Part shown: positions 33,681 through 42,510 of the stretch, one piece after another | Layout: every line of letters starts with the position of its first letter | Position numbering within the stretch: the first letter of the stretch is position 1 | Source of the DNA: a bacterium | GTDB lineage: Bacteria; Krumholzibacteriota; Krumholzibacteriia; LZORAL124-64-63 | DNA length: 43,288 bases | Reading direction: 5' to 3' | Assembly (NCBI GenBank): GCA_018814885.1 | Contig: JAHIYU010000098.1 | Location: 1 to 43,288, forward strand | Notes under the pieces: model-generated | Databases searched by the model: none | What the model saw: the letters and a program-made list of their open reading frames with translations, nothing else | Told to the model about the DNA's origin: nothing | Program-made: the position numbers and the translations under genes

Positions 33681-34910
33681 TCAACCGTCCTTTCCGCCGC
33701 CCCGTCCGGCCCGGCCGACCTTGCGGTAGGCCTTCCGCATGGTCTCGGCCAGCACGTCGATGTCCACCGGCTTCTGGAGATAGGCGAAGGCGCCGAGCTC
33801 TTCGGCACGCTCTCTCTCCCGCTCGCTGCCGTGGCCGGTCAGGATGATGACCTCGATACCGGGGTGATCGCGCTTGACCCGGCGCAGGACCTCTATGCCG
33901 TCGATCCCCGGCATCTTCAGGTCCAGCACCATCACCTCGGGCGGTTCGTCCACCAGGGCCGCCAGGGCCTGTTCACCGTCGTACACGACGTCCGAGACGA
34001 GGTTGCGCGTCTCCAACCGCTCCGAGAGGGTGTGCACGAACTCCCGCTCGTCGTCCACCAGGAGGGTGCGGAACGGGGGGTCGACCTCGGGCGTCGGCAC
34101 CAGGCCGGGCGGGACGTAGCGCGATCCCGGCCGGCTCTGCGCACTGCGCACGCCCGGCACCGCGGCGGCGAGGGCCTCCAGCTTCCGGCCCAGGCTGCCC
34201 ATGCGCATGACCGGCTTGTTGATGCCGATCACGACGTCCCCGTCCGCGGCATCGGCCTCCACATCGTATCCCCTGGCGGCGAGGACCTGCTGGACACGGG
34301 CGGCCAGCAGGAAGTCAGCGGCGGCCCGGCGGGAGGCGTCGGTGGTCCTCACGCTCGGCTTGTGCACGCTGTCCTCGACGATGTCGACCGCCGCGTCTAC
34401 CGTCGTGTCCTGCATGGCCAGCACGACATCGTACATGTTCCCGGCGTAAGGGTCCCGGTCCAGGATCCAGCGGGTCCAACGGCGGCGCCGGGCATCCTCC
34501 TCGACGATCGCCTTCTGGGCCTCCGCGCGGGACAGACCGCCCGTTTCGCGCGCCACCTCGATCCGGTAGTCGGTGTTCGCGATCGCGCAGACCTGCAGCA
34601 CGTGGGCGATGCGCCGGGGCAGCAGCAGCCCGGCATAACCATGGCACACCAGGTCGTCGCGCTGCACGAGTTCGGCCAGCGCGCACCGCAGGCTCGCGAG
34701 GTTCTTCTCCCGCTCGCGCGTAAGGCGGTTGAAGAAGGGAGGGGGGCCGTACATGACGCTCGCCAGCCTGTCCGCCGAAACGCCCGAACGTCCCGACGCG
34801 AGGTCGAGCAGCTCGTCGTCGATGCGGTCCCAGCCCAGACGACGGCAGACGGCGTCGGCGATCGCTTCGCCGTGGCAGTAGACGCCGCTGAAGATGGAGA
34901 TGATGGCCAT
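33681..34910 (-). CDS. Cytidylate-kinase-like domain fused to a receiver domain
   Basis: 409 aa from the ATG at 34910, GGAGG nine bases upstream; an ATG at 34940 is possible. Residues about 1-190 resemble the cytidylate-kinase-like family (IISIFSG, AIADAVCRRLGWDRIDDELL, then CHGYAGLLLP and an AxxDxRI-like IANTDYRIEVA). The P-loop is degenerate: FSGVYCHGEA lacks GxGK(S/T), so kinase activity is doubtful. Residues about 195-270 form a small alpha/beta domain of BON-like appearance. The receiver (about 285-400) is complete, with D330 in VLDLKMPG, ILTGHGS and YLQKP. It may act as a nucleotide-sensing or binding response regulator. It lies between sulP (70 bp upstream) and a sensor kinase. Confidence 0.8.
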   Translation of the reverse strand: MAIISIFSGVYCHGEAIADAVCRRLGWDRIDDELLDLASGRSGVSADRLASVMYGPPPFFNRLTREREKNLASLRCALAELVQRDDLVCHGYAGLLLPRRIAHVLQVCAIANTDYRIEVARETGGLSRAEAQKAIVEEDARRRRWTRWILDRDPYAGNMYDVVLAMQDTTVDAAVDIVEDSVHKPSVRTTDASRRAAADFLLAARVQQVLAARGYDVEADAADGDVVIGINKPVMRMGSLGRKLEALAAAVPGVRSAQSRPGSRYVPPGLVPTPEVDPPFRTLLVDDEREFVHTLSERLETRNLVSDVVYDGEQALAALVDEPPEVMVLDLKMPGIDGIEVLRRVKRDHPGIEVIILTGHGSERERERAEELGAFAYLQKPVDIDVLAETMRKAYRKVGRAGRGGGKDG

Positions 34911-34980
34911 GGCCCGGTTCCTCCAATCCTGCTTGTTCATTCCCGGACCGCCGCCCTCGATGCCGCCCCGGCGGATGCGG

Positions 34981-37242
34981 TCACACGTCGGACTTGGTGC
35001 GCGTCACGGACCGGGTGCCATCCCGAACCGCGGCGGTGGCCCCGGCGTCTTCCCGGTCGCGGCCGCGCAACAGAGGACAGTCGGAGATATCCGTGCTCGG
35101 GCAAGCGCAGCTGTGGATGTGCTCCACCGCCTTGGTCACGTTCCGGTAGAAATGATCCGCGCCGATCTTCTCGTACAGGTTGGTCCGCTTGAGGACGTCC
35201 AAGACGTGGTCGTTCAAACCGGAGAACGAGATGTCGACCCCCGACGTCCGCAGCTTGCTCACCAGGAACGACAGCATCACCTCGCCGGACGAATCGAGCT
35301 CGTTGATGCCGTTGCCGACCAGCAACACGTGCCGCAGGGCCGGTTGACGCGACGTCTCGCGCAGCACCTCGGTCTCCAGGAAGTTCACGTTGGCGAAGAT
35401 CAGCGATTCGTTGAAGCGGATCACGCTGACGTGGTCGCAGGTCTCCAGACCCCAGCGACTGGCGTTGTGGTAGTGGCCGTCGGGCCCCAGCGACAGGACC
35501 GCGGTCGCCGGGCGCATGTTCCGCAGCAGGTACAGCCCCAGCGACAGCAGCACGCCGATCATGATTCCCCTGTCCAGATGCGGCGCGAAGTAGAGCGTGC
35601 ACACGAAGCTGATGGCCGAGATGATCCCGTCGTACTTTTGCGCCTGCCAGGCGTGCACGAATCCCTTCACGTTCACAAGTCCGCTCACGGCCATCATGAT
35701 GATGGCCGCCAGCACGGACTGGGGCAGATGGTACATCAGCGGCGTGAAGAACATCAGGGTGGCGACGACGACCAGGCTGCTGAACACGCTGGAGAGCCCG
35801 GTGACCGCGCCGGCCTGGATGTTGACCGCGGAGCGCGAGAACGAGCCCGACACGGGGTAGCTCGAGGCGAACGAGCCGACGATGTTGCCGATGCCTTGCC
35901 CGATCAGCTCCTGGTTGGGATCGAGCCGCTGACCCGTCTTGTTCGCCATCGCCTTGGCGATCGAGATCGCTTCCATGAAGCCCAGCAGCGAGATGATGAT
36001 CGCCATGGGGAACAGGTCGCGCATGACGCCGAAGTCGAACCGCGGCGGCGCGATGCGCGGGAGTCCCCTGGGGATCTCGCCCACCACCGGGCCGCCCCCC
36101 ATCATGGTCAGCTGCTCCTGCCCGAGCAACTTGTTGCGCACCTTCAAGCGCCAGCGGCCGGGCAACCGCTCCGCGTCCGGGGGCGCCTCGCCGGCCGCAT
36201 AGAAGACGTGGTCGCCGCCGGGACCGCGTACGGCCGTGAAATCGAAGTCCCGCAGCCGCTCGCGCAAGGCGCGATTGCGGGCGGACAGCTCCTCCTCCCT
36301 GATCTCGAGCCTCGCCACCTGGGCGCGCAGCTCGATGGCCGCGAGGGAATGGCCGCCGTGCGTCTTTTGCGCCTCCTTGAGCCTATGGCGCTCCGCGATC
36401 CGCGCGTCCATCACCTCGTCGATGCGGACCAGGTTCTCGTCGTACTCACGCGCCAGCCGCTGCAAATCCGCGGACTGCACCGCGTCCAGGGGGATCTGCC
36501 GGTTGTTCTCGAGTCCCATGGACCAGGAGATCAGCGTCGTGACGACGACGGCCAGCAGCACGTTGGGAATCTTGGGGTTGACCCGCTTGAGGGACCACAT
36601 CAGGACGAAGGCGAGCAGGCCGAGTCCGAGCGTGGGTAGATGGGCCTTGTGCAGGGCGATCTCGACGGTGCGGTAGACCGTCTCGTAGTGATGCTCGGCC
36701 TTGTCCACCTCGATTCCGAAGAGCTTGGGCAGCTGAGATGTGGCGATGATGATGGCCGCTGCGTTGGTGAAGCCGTTGACCACGGGGTGGGACAGGAAGT
36801 TCACCACCATGCCCAGCCGCAGCACACCCAGCAGGAACTGGAAGACGCCCACCAGGAAGGCGAGCAGGATGGCGTATGCGATGAAGCCCTCGCTGCCGGC
36901 CGTGGCCAGGGACGACAGGGCCGTCGCGGTCATGAGCGAGACGATGGCCACCGGGCCGGTGGCGAGCTGATGGCTGGAGCCGAACATGGCGGCGAGCATC
37001 GGCGGCAGGAAGGCCGCGTACAGGCCGTAGTAGGCCGGCAGGTCCGCCAGCTGGGCGTAGGCCATCGACTGCGGGATGAGCACCAGCGCCACGGTCAAGC
37101 CGGCCACGAAGTCGGCCTGCAGCCCCGCCAACGAATAGCGCTCGAACCAGTTCAGGAAGGGAAGCAGGCGCAAGACTCTCGCACGGAGGGACTGCCCGGC
37201 CGGTTCCCGCTCGGGACCCGAATTCGAGTTTGCGGTCGCCAT
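34981..37242 (-). CDS. SulP family anion permease with STAS domain and coiled-coil insertion
   Basis: 753 aa, well above the usual 550-600. The SulP signature region is near the N-terminus (LVLIPQSMAYAQLADLP), with roughly ten or more membrane helices in two blocks. Between the blocks, about residues 250-395, sits a hydrophilic insertion rich in Arg/Glu with heptad character (LVRIDEVMDARIAERHRL, LEIREEELSARNRALRERL), followed by a small beta segment. The second block carries GIGNIVGSFASSYPVSGSFSRSAVN split as IGNIVGSFASSYPVSG and SFSRSAVN. The C-terminal STAS domain (about 610-715) has the DSSG phospho-site motif. SulP proteins carry sulfate, bicarbonate or carboxylates. ATG at 37242 with GGAG. 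It follows the promoter at 37333-37362. Confidence 0.93.
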   Translation of the reverse strand: MATANSNSGPEREPAGQSLRARVLRLLPFLNWFERYSLAGLQADFVAGLTVALVLIPQSMAYAQLADLPAYYGLYAAFLPPMLAAMFGSSHQLATGPVAIVSLMTATALSSLATAGSEGFIAYAILLAFLVGVFQFLLGVLRLGMVVNFLSHPVVNGFTNAAAIIIATSQLPKLFGIEVDKAEHHYETVYRTVEIALHKAHLPTLGLGLLAFVLMWSLKRVNPKIPNVLLAVVVTTLISWSMGLENNRQIPLDAVQSADLQRLAREYDENLVRIDEVMDARIAERHRLKEAQKTHGGHSLAAIELRAQVARLEIREEELSARNRALRERLRDFDFTAVRGPGGDHVFYAAGEAPPDAERLPGRWRLKVRNKLLGQEQLTMMGGGPVVGEIPRGLPRIAPPRFDFGVMRDLFPMAIIISLLGFMEAISIAKAMANKTGQRLDPNQELIGQGIGNIVGSFASSYPVSGSFSRSAVNIQAGAVTGLSSVFSSLVVVATLMFFTPLMYHLPQSVLAAIIMMAVSGLVNVKGFVHAWQAQKYDGIISAISFVCTLYFAPHLDRGIMIGVLLSLGLYLLRNMRPATAVLSLGPDGHYHNASRWGLETCDHVSVIRFNESLIFANVNFLETEVLRETSRQPALRHVLLVGNGINELDSSGEVMLSFLVSKLRTSGVDISFSGLNDHVLDVLKRTNLYEKIGADHFYRNVTKAVEHIHSCACPSTDISDCPLLRGRDREDAGATAAVRDGTRSVTRTKSDV

Positions 37243-37547
37243 CGACGACTCCTACCGGGACGAGCGAGCAGCTAGACTCCGCTCCCGGACAATGGGTTGC
37301 GTGCATGAACCCAACGAACGCGACGATGTACGATCCTACCAGCAGCCCGGCCGGCTATGCAATGTGTCATTGGGGGCGCATCGCGAGCGAATCGGTCGTA
37401 AAAAGGAACCTGCGGGCCCGACGTCACCCGGCACGCGGGTACGCGCGTCGCATCGCGTCGCGTTACAGCAAGACACCGGTGAATTCACAGGAACGGACGG
37501 CACACGAACGCTGGCCGACAAGCCGCAGTCGTAACGGAAACACACGT
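37243..37547 (-). promoter_or_regulatory. Intergenic region with candidate sulP promoter
   Basis: 305 bp with no gene. On the minus strand TTGCAT (37362-37357), 18-bp spacer, TAGGAT (37338-37333) is a plausible promoter about 90 bp before the sulP start. It would split the locus into two transcription units. No strong terminator is seen after the receiver at 37548. Confidence 0.4.
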
Positions 37548-38036
37548 TCACTTGATCCCGTCGTCCAACTCCCGCATGGCGCGCAGAATGCCGAGAGGGC
37601 TCGAACCGAGAGCAAGTTCCTGCAACTGTTTAATGCGTTCCTGATCCAGCTCGAACTTCTTCGTGAGGCGCGCTTCGTAGGCATCCTTGAGCACCTCGAG
37701 CAGATTTTCCAGCTCGTACGGCTTGGGCAGATAGCCGAAGGCACCCAGCTTGGTGCATTCGACGGCAGACTCCATGCTGCCGTGACCGGTCAACATGATC
37801 ACTTCGAGGAATTTGTGCTCGTCCTTGAGGATCCGGAGCAGTTCCCTGCCGTCGATACCGGGCATCTTGAGGTCCAGGATGGCCAGATCGAACTTGTCCT
37901 CGCGAGCAGCCTTTACCGCGTCCTCGCCCCGGCTGGCCTTGGTGACGTCGAAACCGCGAAGCTCCAGCCGCTGGGCTATGGAATCCAGGAACTGGACCTC
38001 ATCGTCCACGATCAGGAGCTTGATTCTGTTTTCCAT
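37548..38036 (-). CDS. Response regulator, receiver plus short C-terminal tail (copy 1)
   Basis: 162 aa from the ATG at 38036 (AAGGAG upstream); the longer frame to 38096 has no support. Receiver with D11-D12, phospho-acceptor D55 (ILDLKMPG), MLTGHGS and YLPKP. A helical tail ends LGSSPLGILRAMRELDDGIK split as LGSSPLGILRAM and RELDDGIK, almost identical to the tail of the receiver at 30344-30832. No output domain. It is the last gene of the upstream unit kinase-CBS-transporter-receiver. Each of the two transporter units thus ends with the same type of receiver. Confidence 0.94.
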   Translation of the reverse strand: MENRIKLLIVDDEVQFLDSIAQRLELRGFDVTKASRGEDAVKAAREDKFDLAILDLKMPGIDGRELLRILKDEHKFLEVIMLTGHGSMESAVECTKLGAFGYLPKPYELENLLEVLKDAYEARLTKKFELDQERIKQLQELALGSSPLGILRAMRELDDGIK

Positions 38037-38120
38037 GTCCAGTCTCCTTGCTGCGCGCGACCGGCGCCTGCCCATTGCCGCAACTTGGCGCGGCATGCTC
38101 GATGCCGCTTCGATCCTGCC

Positions 38121-40154
38121 TCAAAAACCGATCCAACGCCAGTAGCCCCTGATGACCCAGAATATCAGCACGACGAAACAGAGCAGCAGCACGACTATAC
38201 CGTGCTTCATGAAGTCCTTGAGGGTGACCAGCTGTTCTCCGGTGATCGGGTCTTTGGCCAGAGCATATACGATGGCGTTGTTGGGGGTGCCGATCACCAG
38301 CATGTGCGCGAAGGAGGATGCGAAGGCCGTCGCCAGGCCTACCATCCAGGGATGCGCATCGCTGATGATGCTCATGGGGACGGTGATGGGCCCGATGGCC
38401 GAGACCGTGGCGCCGTCGCTCATGAAATTGGTGGTCAGCCCCGTGAAGACGGCCGCCGAAATGGCCAGCCCTTCCCCGGTGGTCAGGAAGTCCGGCAGCA
38501 GGCCGATGAAGCCGTCGGCGATGTAAAGAGCCGCCCCCGTCACGGCCAATCCCTTGCCCAGGGCGCAGGCGCTGGCGTAGAGCGCCACCACCTCCCAGTG
38601 GATCGAGGCGACGTCCTGCCAGCGCATGATGCGCAGCACGTTCAGCACCACCAGCGCCAGGATCACCGGGCCGCCCATGCCCAGGGTGTCGCTGCAGGTG
38701 ACCCACAGCGCGATCAGGCCGACCAGGACGGCCGCCGTGATGTATTCCTTGCTGTTCATGGGACCGATCTTGTCGGATGCGCGGTGCACGATCGACGAGA
38801 TGTTCAACGCGCGCGTCTTGATGCGTCCGCGCAGCGACAGGTAGAAGTAGGCGGCGATGACCAAGCCCATGACCGGGACGAACGGCAGGCCGTACTGCAC
38901 CCACTGCCCGAACGTCGGGGCCACGCCGTAGTCCGCGAGGATGCCGATCATGATCGCGTTGCGGCCGCCGGCCGCCGGCGAGCCGGGTCCCCCGCAGTTG
39001 GCGGCGAAGTTGAGTGACAAGATCAGCATCACCGCCAGCGCGGGGTCCTTGCGCACACCCGCTTCCTGGGTCGAGGTGGCGTAGACCATCATGAGCATCG
39101 GCACCAGGAACGCCACGAGGGCGTGCTCGGAAAGGAACGAACATGCCATGCCGAAGAGCGGCAGAAAGATGAACATGTAGCGCGGCAACGACTTCGCCGG
39201 CCCCAGCAGCAGCAGACCGATGCGGCGGTCGAGTCCGGTCCGGTTGATCGCACGAGCCATGGCCAGGACGCCGAAGATGAAGATGACCGCATCCTTGGCG
39301 TAGGCCTTGGCCACGTCGTCGGGCCGCAGCACGCCCAGGAAATACATGGCCACACCCACGAAGAGGGCCGTGATCCCGATCGGCACCGCACCGCTGGCCC
39401 AGAACAGCGCCGCCACGACGAGCGTGGCGAGCATCACCTGAGCCCGGCGCGCCGCCTGGATCACATCCATCCGGTACGCGGAGCGGCTGGTCCCGTTCCC
39501 GCGAACCTTATCTCCCACCTTGTAGTGATCGGCATAGTACGCGGATATGGTCTCGCCGGGCGCCAGGTCCCGGTAATAGGCGTAACCCAGGTGGATGTCG
39601 GCTGCCGCGTCGGCCTTCGGCGCCGACAGGAGCTGGACCATCCGCTGCGGCGCTGGCATCAGCGTGATCCCTGCAAACAGCAGGACCCCCAGCAGGATCA
39701 CACCGGGCCGGCTGTTCTGGGACCCGATCAGCCATTTGAGCAGGGATCCCTTCTCCACATTGGGGATCTCATGGCGCGCCCTGGCATGCACCACGTCCGC
39801 CCGTGCGTCTCCGATCGTCGCCACCAGGCGGTCCAGATCGCAGGGCTTCTCCAGATAGGCGTAGGCCTCGAGCTTGCCCACCTCCATGGCCGAGTCCAAA
39901 TCTCCGTGACCGGTCAGGAAGATGACGCGGATCTCGGGCCGGTATTGCCGTATGTCGCGCAGGACCTGCTCGCCGCTGGGCCCGGGCATCTTGCGGTCCA
40001 GGATCACGACATCGATCTCGGGATCGCCGCGCACGGCCTGGACCGCCGCGATGCCGTCGCCGACGGCCTCGTTGGTGAAACCGCGCATATTGAGGCGCTG
40101 GGACAGGGTCTCGCGAAAACGCGTCTCGTCGTCCACGATGAGGAGTTTCGACAT
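38121..40154 (-). CDS. Receiver domain fused to a DASS/SLC13-type anion transporter
   Basis: 677 aa in one uninterrupted frame; ATG at 40154 with GGAGG eight bases upstream. Residues 1-125 are a full receiver: D-D pair near residue 8, phospho-acceptor D53 (ILDRKMPG), FLTGHGD and YLEKPCD. From about residue 148 the chain becomes a polytopic membrane protein (about 12 helices) of the divalent anion/Na+ symporter type: GSPAAGGRNAIMIGIL, TNFMSDGATVSAIGP and IGTPNNAIVYAL match the family's SNT and TPPNA-type motifs. A hydrophilic loop (about 185-235, GYAYYRDLAPG) follows the first helix. Such symporters carry sulfate or dicarboxylates. A receiver joined directly to a transporter implies control of transport by phosphorylation. 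It is 84 bp upstream of a receiver gene and 73 bp after a CBS gene. Confidence 0.92.
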   Translation of the reverse strand: MSKLLIVDDETRFRETLSQRLNMRGFTNEAVGDGIAAVQAVRGDPEIDVVILDRKMPGPSGEQVLRDIRQYRPEIRVIFLTGHGDLDSAMEVGKLEAYAYLEKPCDLDRLVATIGDARADVVHARARHEIPNVEKGSLLKWLIGSQNSRPGVILLGVLLFAGITLMPAPQRMVQLLSAPKADAAADIHLGYAYYRDLAPGETISAYYADHYKVGDKVRGNGTSRSAYRMDVIQAARRAQVMLATLVVAALFWASGAVPIGITALFVGVAMYFLGVLRPDDVAKAYAKDAVIFIFGVLAMARAINRTGLDRRIGLLLLGPAKSLPRYMFIFLPLFGMACSFLSEHALVAFLVPMLMMVYATSTQEAGVRKDPALAVMLILSLNFAANCGGPGSPAAGGRNAIMIGILADYGVAPTFGQWVQYGLPFVPVMGLVIAAYFYLSLRGRIKTRALNISSIVHRASDKIGPMNSKEYITAAVLVGLIALWVTCSDTLGMGGPVILALVVLNVLRIMRWQDVASIHWEVVALYASACALGKGLAVTGAALYIADGFIGLLPDFLTTGEGLAISAAVFTGLTTNFMSDGATVSAIGPITVPMSIISDAHPWMVGLATAFASSFAHMLVIGTPNNAIVYALAKDPITGEQLVTLKDFMKHGIVVLLLCFVVLIFWVIRGYWRWIGF

Positions 40155-40227
40155 CCGCTCAGCCTCCGGAGTTCGGGGACCGTTCACGACGGGCGCCGTC
40201 GTATGCCTGCGCGCCACGATTCGCCCG

Positions 40228-40779
40228 TCAGCCGCATTCCCGCGAGGTCACGAACTGCGAGATCTCCCTGAACAGGTCGGACAGACGCAGGACGCCGACC
40301 ACCCTGCCGTCGCGGGTCACCGGGAGCGACTGGGTCTGCCACATGACGAACAGGTGGATCGCCTCGGTCAGTGAGCGGTTCTCGTCGATGCTGGACTCCA
40401 CCGGACGCATCACCTGCCCCACCTTGACGGTATGAGCCCTCCGGCAGACATCGTCTATGTTGTCCTGCCAGAACCGGTAGTTCTCCATGACCGAGTTGAC
40501 GAACACCTCGTTCAACCCCGCCTGGGACAGTCGTTCCACGTCGCCCAGCACGGCATACTTGGGCTCGAGCGCCTTCAGGAAACCGTGCATTCCCAGCTTG
40601 CCGACGATGTTCCCGTCCCGGCCGCGCACCAGGACGGCGCGAGGGTGGGACCGGCCCGGTGCGAGCCGGGTCTGGGCCCGTTCGAGGGCGTCCAGCGCGT
40701 CGCGGAGCGAGGCGCTCTCGCTCACCACGGCATATTCATCCAGCGGCAGCATCAGATCCCCGACACGTTTCCCGTCCAT
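40228..40779 (-). CDS. CBS-domain pair protein
   Basis: 183 aa, soluble. Two CBS motifs: residues about 5-70 (VGDLMLPLDEYAVVSE ... NIVGKLGMHGFLKALEPKY) and about 118-178 (VGQVMRPVESSIDENRSL ... QSLPVTRDGRVVGVLRLSDLF). Between them is a helical linker (FVNSVMENYRFWQDN). CBS pairs bind adenine nucleotides such as AMP or ATP and regulate partner enzymes or channels. ATG with GGAGGAG upstream. Placed between a sensor kinase (42 bp upstream) and the receiver-transporter fusion, it may bring energy status into transport control. This role is inference from context. Confidence 0.9.
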   Translation of the reverse strand: MDGKRVGDLMLPLDEYAVVSESASLRDALDALERAQTRLAPGRSHPRAVLVRGRDGNIVGKLGMHGFLKALEPKYAVLGDVERLSQAGLNEVFVNSVMENYRFWQDNIDDVCRRAHTVKVGQVMRPVESSIDENRSLTEAIHLFVMWQTQSLPVTRDGRVVGVLRLSDLFREISQFVTSRECG

Positions 40780-40821
40780 GCGTTACTCCTCCTGGTCGAC
40801 GGCGGCGAGCCGGGAGCCCGT

Positions 40822-42510
40822 TCAGTTCAGGGGCAGCGAGATGGTGAACGTGCTGCCCCTGCCCGGCTCGCTCTGCACCGAGATCCTGCCGCCGAGACCC
40901 TTGATGATCCCGTAGCTGACCGACAAGCCGAGTCCGGTGCCCTTGCCGACTTCCTTGGTGGTGAAGAACGGCAGGAAGACCTTTTCCAGTTGGGCCTTCG
41001 TCATGCCGCAGCCGGTGTCTTTCACGGCGATCGTCACCGAACTGTTCTCCGCCCGGGCCGCGATGGTCACGACCCCTGCGCCAGCAATGGCATCGACGGC
41101 GTTGTTCACCAGGTTCAGGATCACCTGCTTGAGCTGGTTCCCGTCGGAGACGATGGCGGGAAGGTCGTCCGCGTAGAGCCGTTCCAGCCGGATATTCGCG
41201 AGTGTCATCTCGCGGCCCAGGAAACCGTCCACCACCTCGTCGATCAGGGTCCGCACGTCGTGACGGGCCAGGCTGATGTCCGCCCGGCGCACGAAGCCGA
41301 GCAGCTTGCGCGTGATATCGCGGCAGCGATAGACGGCATCCTGGATCGTTTCCAGGCGCGGCCGCAGATCCTCCCAGCCCACGTTCTGGCCGAAGGCCGG
41401 ATCCATGAGATCCTGCATGAGACCCGCCTCCTCGCTGATGATGGCCAGCGGGTTGTTGATCTCGTGCGCGACGCCCCCGGCCAGTTCGCCCACCGACGCC
41501 AGCTTGGCGGCCTGTTCCAGCTGCGCCTTGGTCTGGTCCCGCTCCTCCTCGATCCGCACGCGCATACCCGCCCGGACGATGGTGGCCACGAGGATGAGCA
41601 GGATGATGAGCAGTGAGATGGCTGCGATACGGTAGTCACCACCCAGGACGAGACGGCTCGGCGGCCGCACCGCGGACTGGGCGATCAGAGCCCAGCGCGC
41701 CTCCGAAAGCCAGGCGTAGCCGTAATACACCGTTTTCTCTCTGGCCCGCACCTCTTGGAATCCCACCGCTGGCTCCACCGGGGGCACGATGGCCGATTCG
41801 GCCAGGGGGGTGCCGACGCCCGGCGTCACCATCTGGTAGGTGCCGCCCCGATTCACGATGGAGGTGTGCACCTGTCGCGCACCCTCCAGGGAGGTGATGA
41901 ACGCGTAGATCTGCTCGGGATCCAGGGTGGCCCGCATGGCCAGGAACGCGCCCGATACCTCCCGGCGGTAGGCGATGGTGAAGTGAGGCTTCTGCCTGAA
42001 ACCGAGGTAGATGTCCGTGATCACGTAGCGCTCGCCCGTCTCACGAAGTTCGCGGAACCAGGCCTCCTCATGGTAGTCCCGCTTCTCCAGTTCGGGGAAA
42101 GGACCGGCGTAACCGACCTGGACACCCTCGCCGTCGAACACGCCCACATCCACGAAGCTGTCGGAGGCGAGGCGCAGATCCCGCAGATATGCATCCAGCG
42201 AGGCGCGAGAAGGGTTGACCTCCAGCTTCGGATTCTGGATCAGGTTGGCGAGGTTGACTGCCCGCTCCCGCAGGAACAGATCCAGCATGTGGGACTGGTA
42301 CTCGGCCATCGACTGCAGTTGCTGCCTGCGGGCTTCATCCTGCACGCGCAGGGATTGCAAATGGAAATAGCAGGTGAGCAGTACGAAAGGGAGCAGGTAA
42401 ATCAGGATCAGCTTGAAGATGGTCCGGCGCATCAACTCGCCGTGACGTGAGCGGTCTCCCACAATCTCCGCGGCCTGACCGTCGGCGTCCTTGCGGAAGA
42501 GACGGGGCAT
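40822..42510 (-). CDS. Membrane sensor histidine kinase with Cache-like extracytoplasmic domain
   Basis: 562 aa from the ATG at 42510, preceded by GGGGAGAGG; an ATG at 42531 is less well placed. Two membrane helices (about residues 28-50 and 295-318) enclose a dCache-like sensor (VDVGVFDGEG, WFRELRETGERYVITDIYLG, FRQKPHFTIAY, MRATLDPEQIY). Cytoplasmic: H349 in VAHEINNPLAIISEEAG, N-box VILNLVNNAVDAI, G1 KDTGCGMT, G2 GKGTGLGLSVS, all intact. The sensor shares 'PHFxIA', 'YLGFRQ' and 'MRAT' with the kinase at 31925, so both probably sense related ligands. It heads the unit kinase-CBS-receiver/transporter-receiver. Confidence 0.92.
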   Translation of the reverse strand: MPRLFRKDADGQAAEIVGDRSRHGELMRRTIFKLILIYLLPFVLLTCYFHLQSLRVQDEARRQQLQSMAEYQSHMLDLFLRERAVNLANLIQNPKLEVNPSRASLDAYLRDLRLASDSFVDVGVFDGEGVQVGYAGPFPELEKRDYHEEAWFRELRETGERYVITDIYLGFRQKPHFTIAYRREVSGAFLAMRATLDPEQIYAFITSLEGARQVHTSIVNRGGTYQMVTPGVGTPLAESAIVPPVEPAVGFQEVRAREKTVYYGYAWLSEARWALIAQSAVRPPSRLVLGGDYRIAAISLLIILLILVATIVRAGMRVRIEEERDQTKAQLEQAAKLASVGELAGGVAHEINNPLAIISEEAGLMQDLMDPAFGQNVGWEDLRPRLETIQDAVYRCRDITRKLLGFVRRADISLARHDVRTLIDEVVDGFLGREMTLANIRLERLYADDLPAIVSDGNQLKQVILNLVNNAVDAIAGAGVVTIAARAENSSVTIAVKDTGCGMTKAQLEKVFLPFFTTKEVGKGTGLGLSVSYGIIKGLGGRISVQSEPGRGSTFTISLPLN

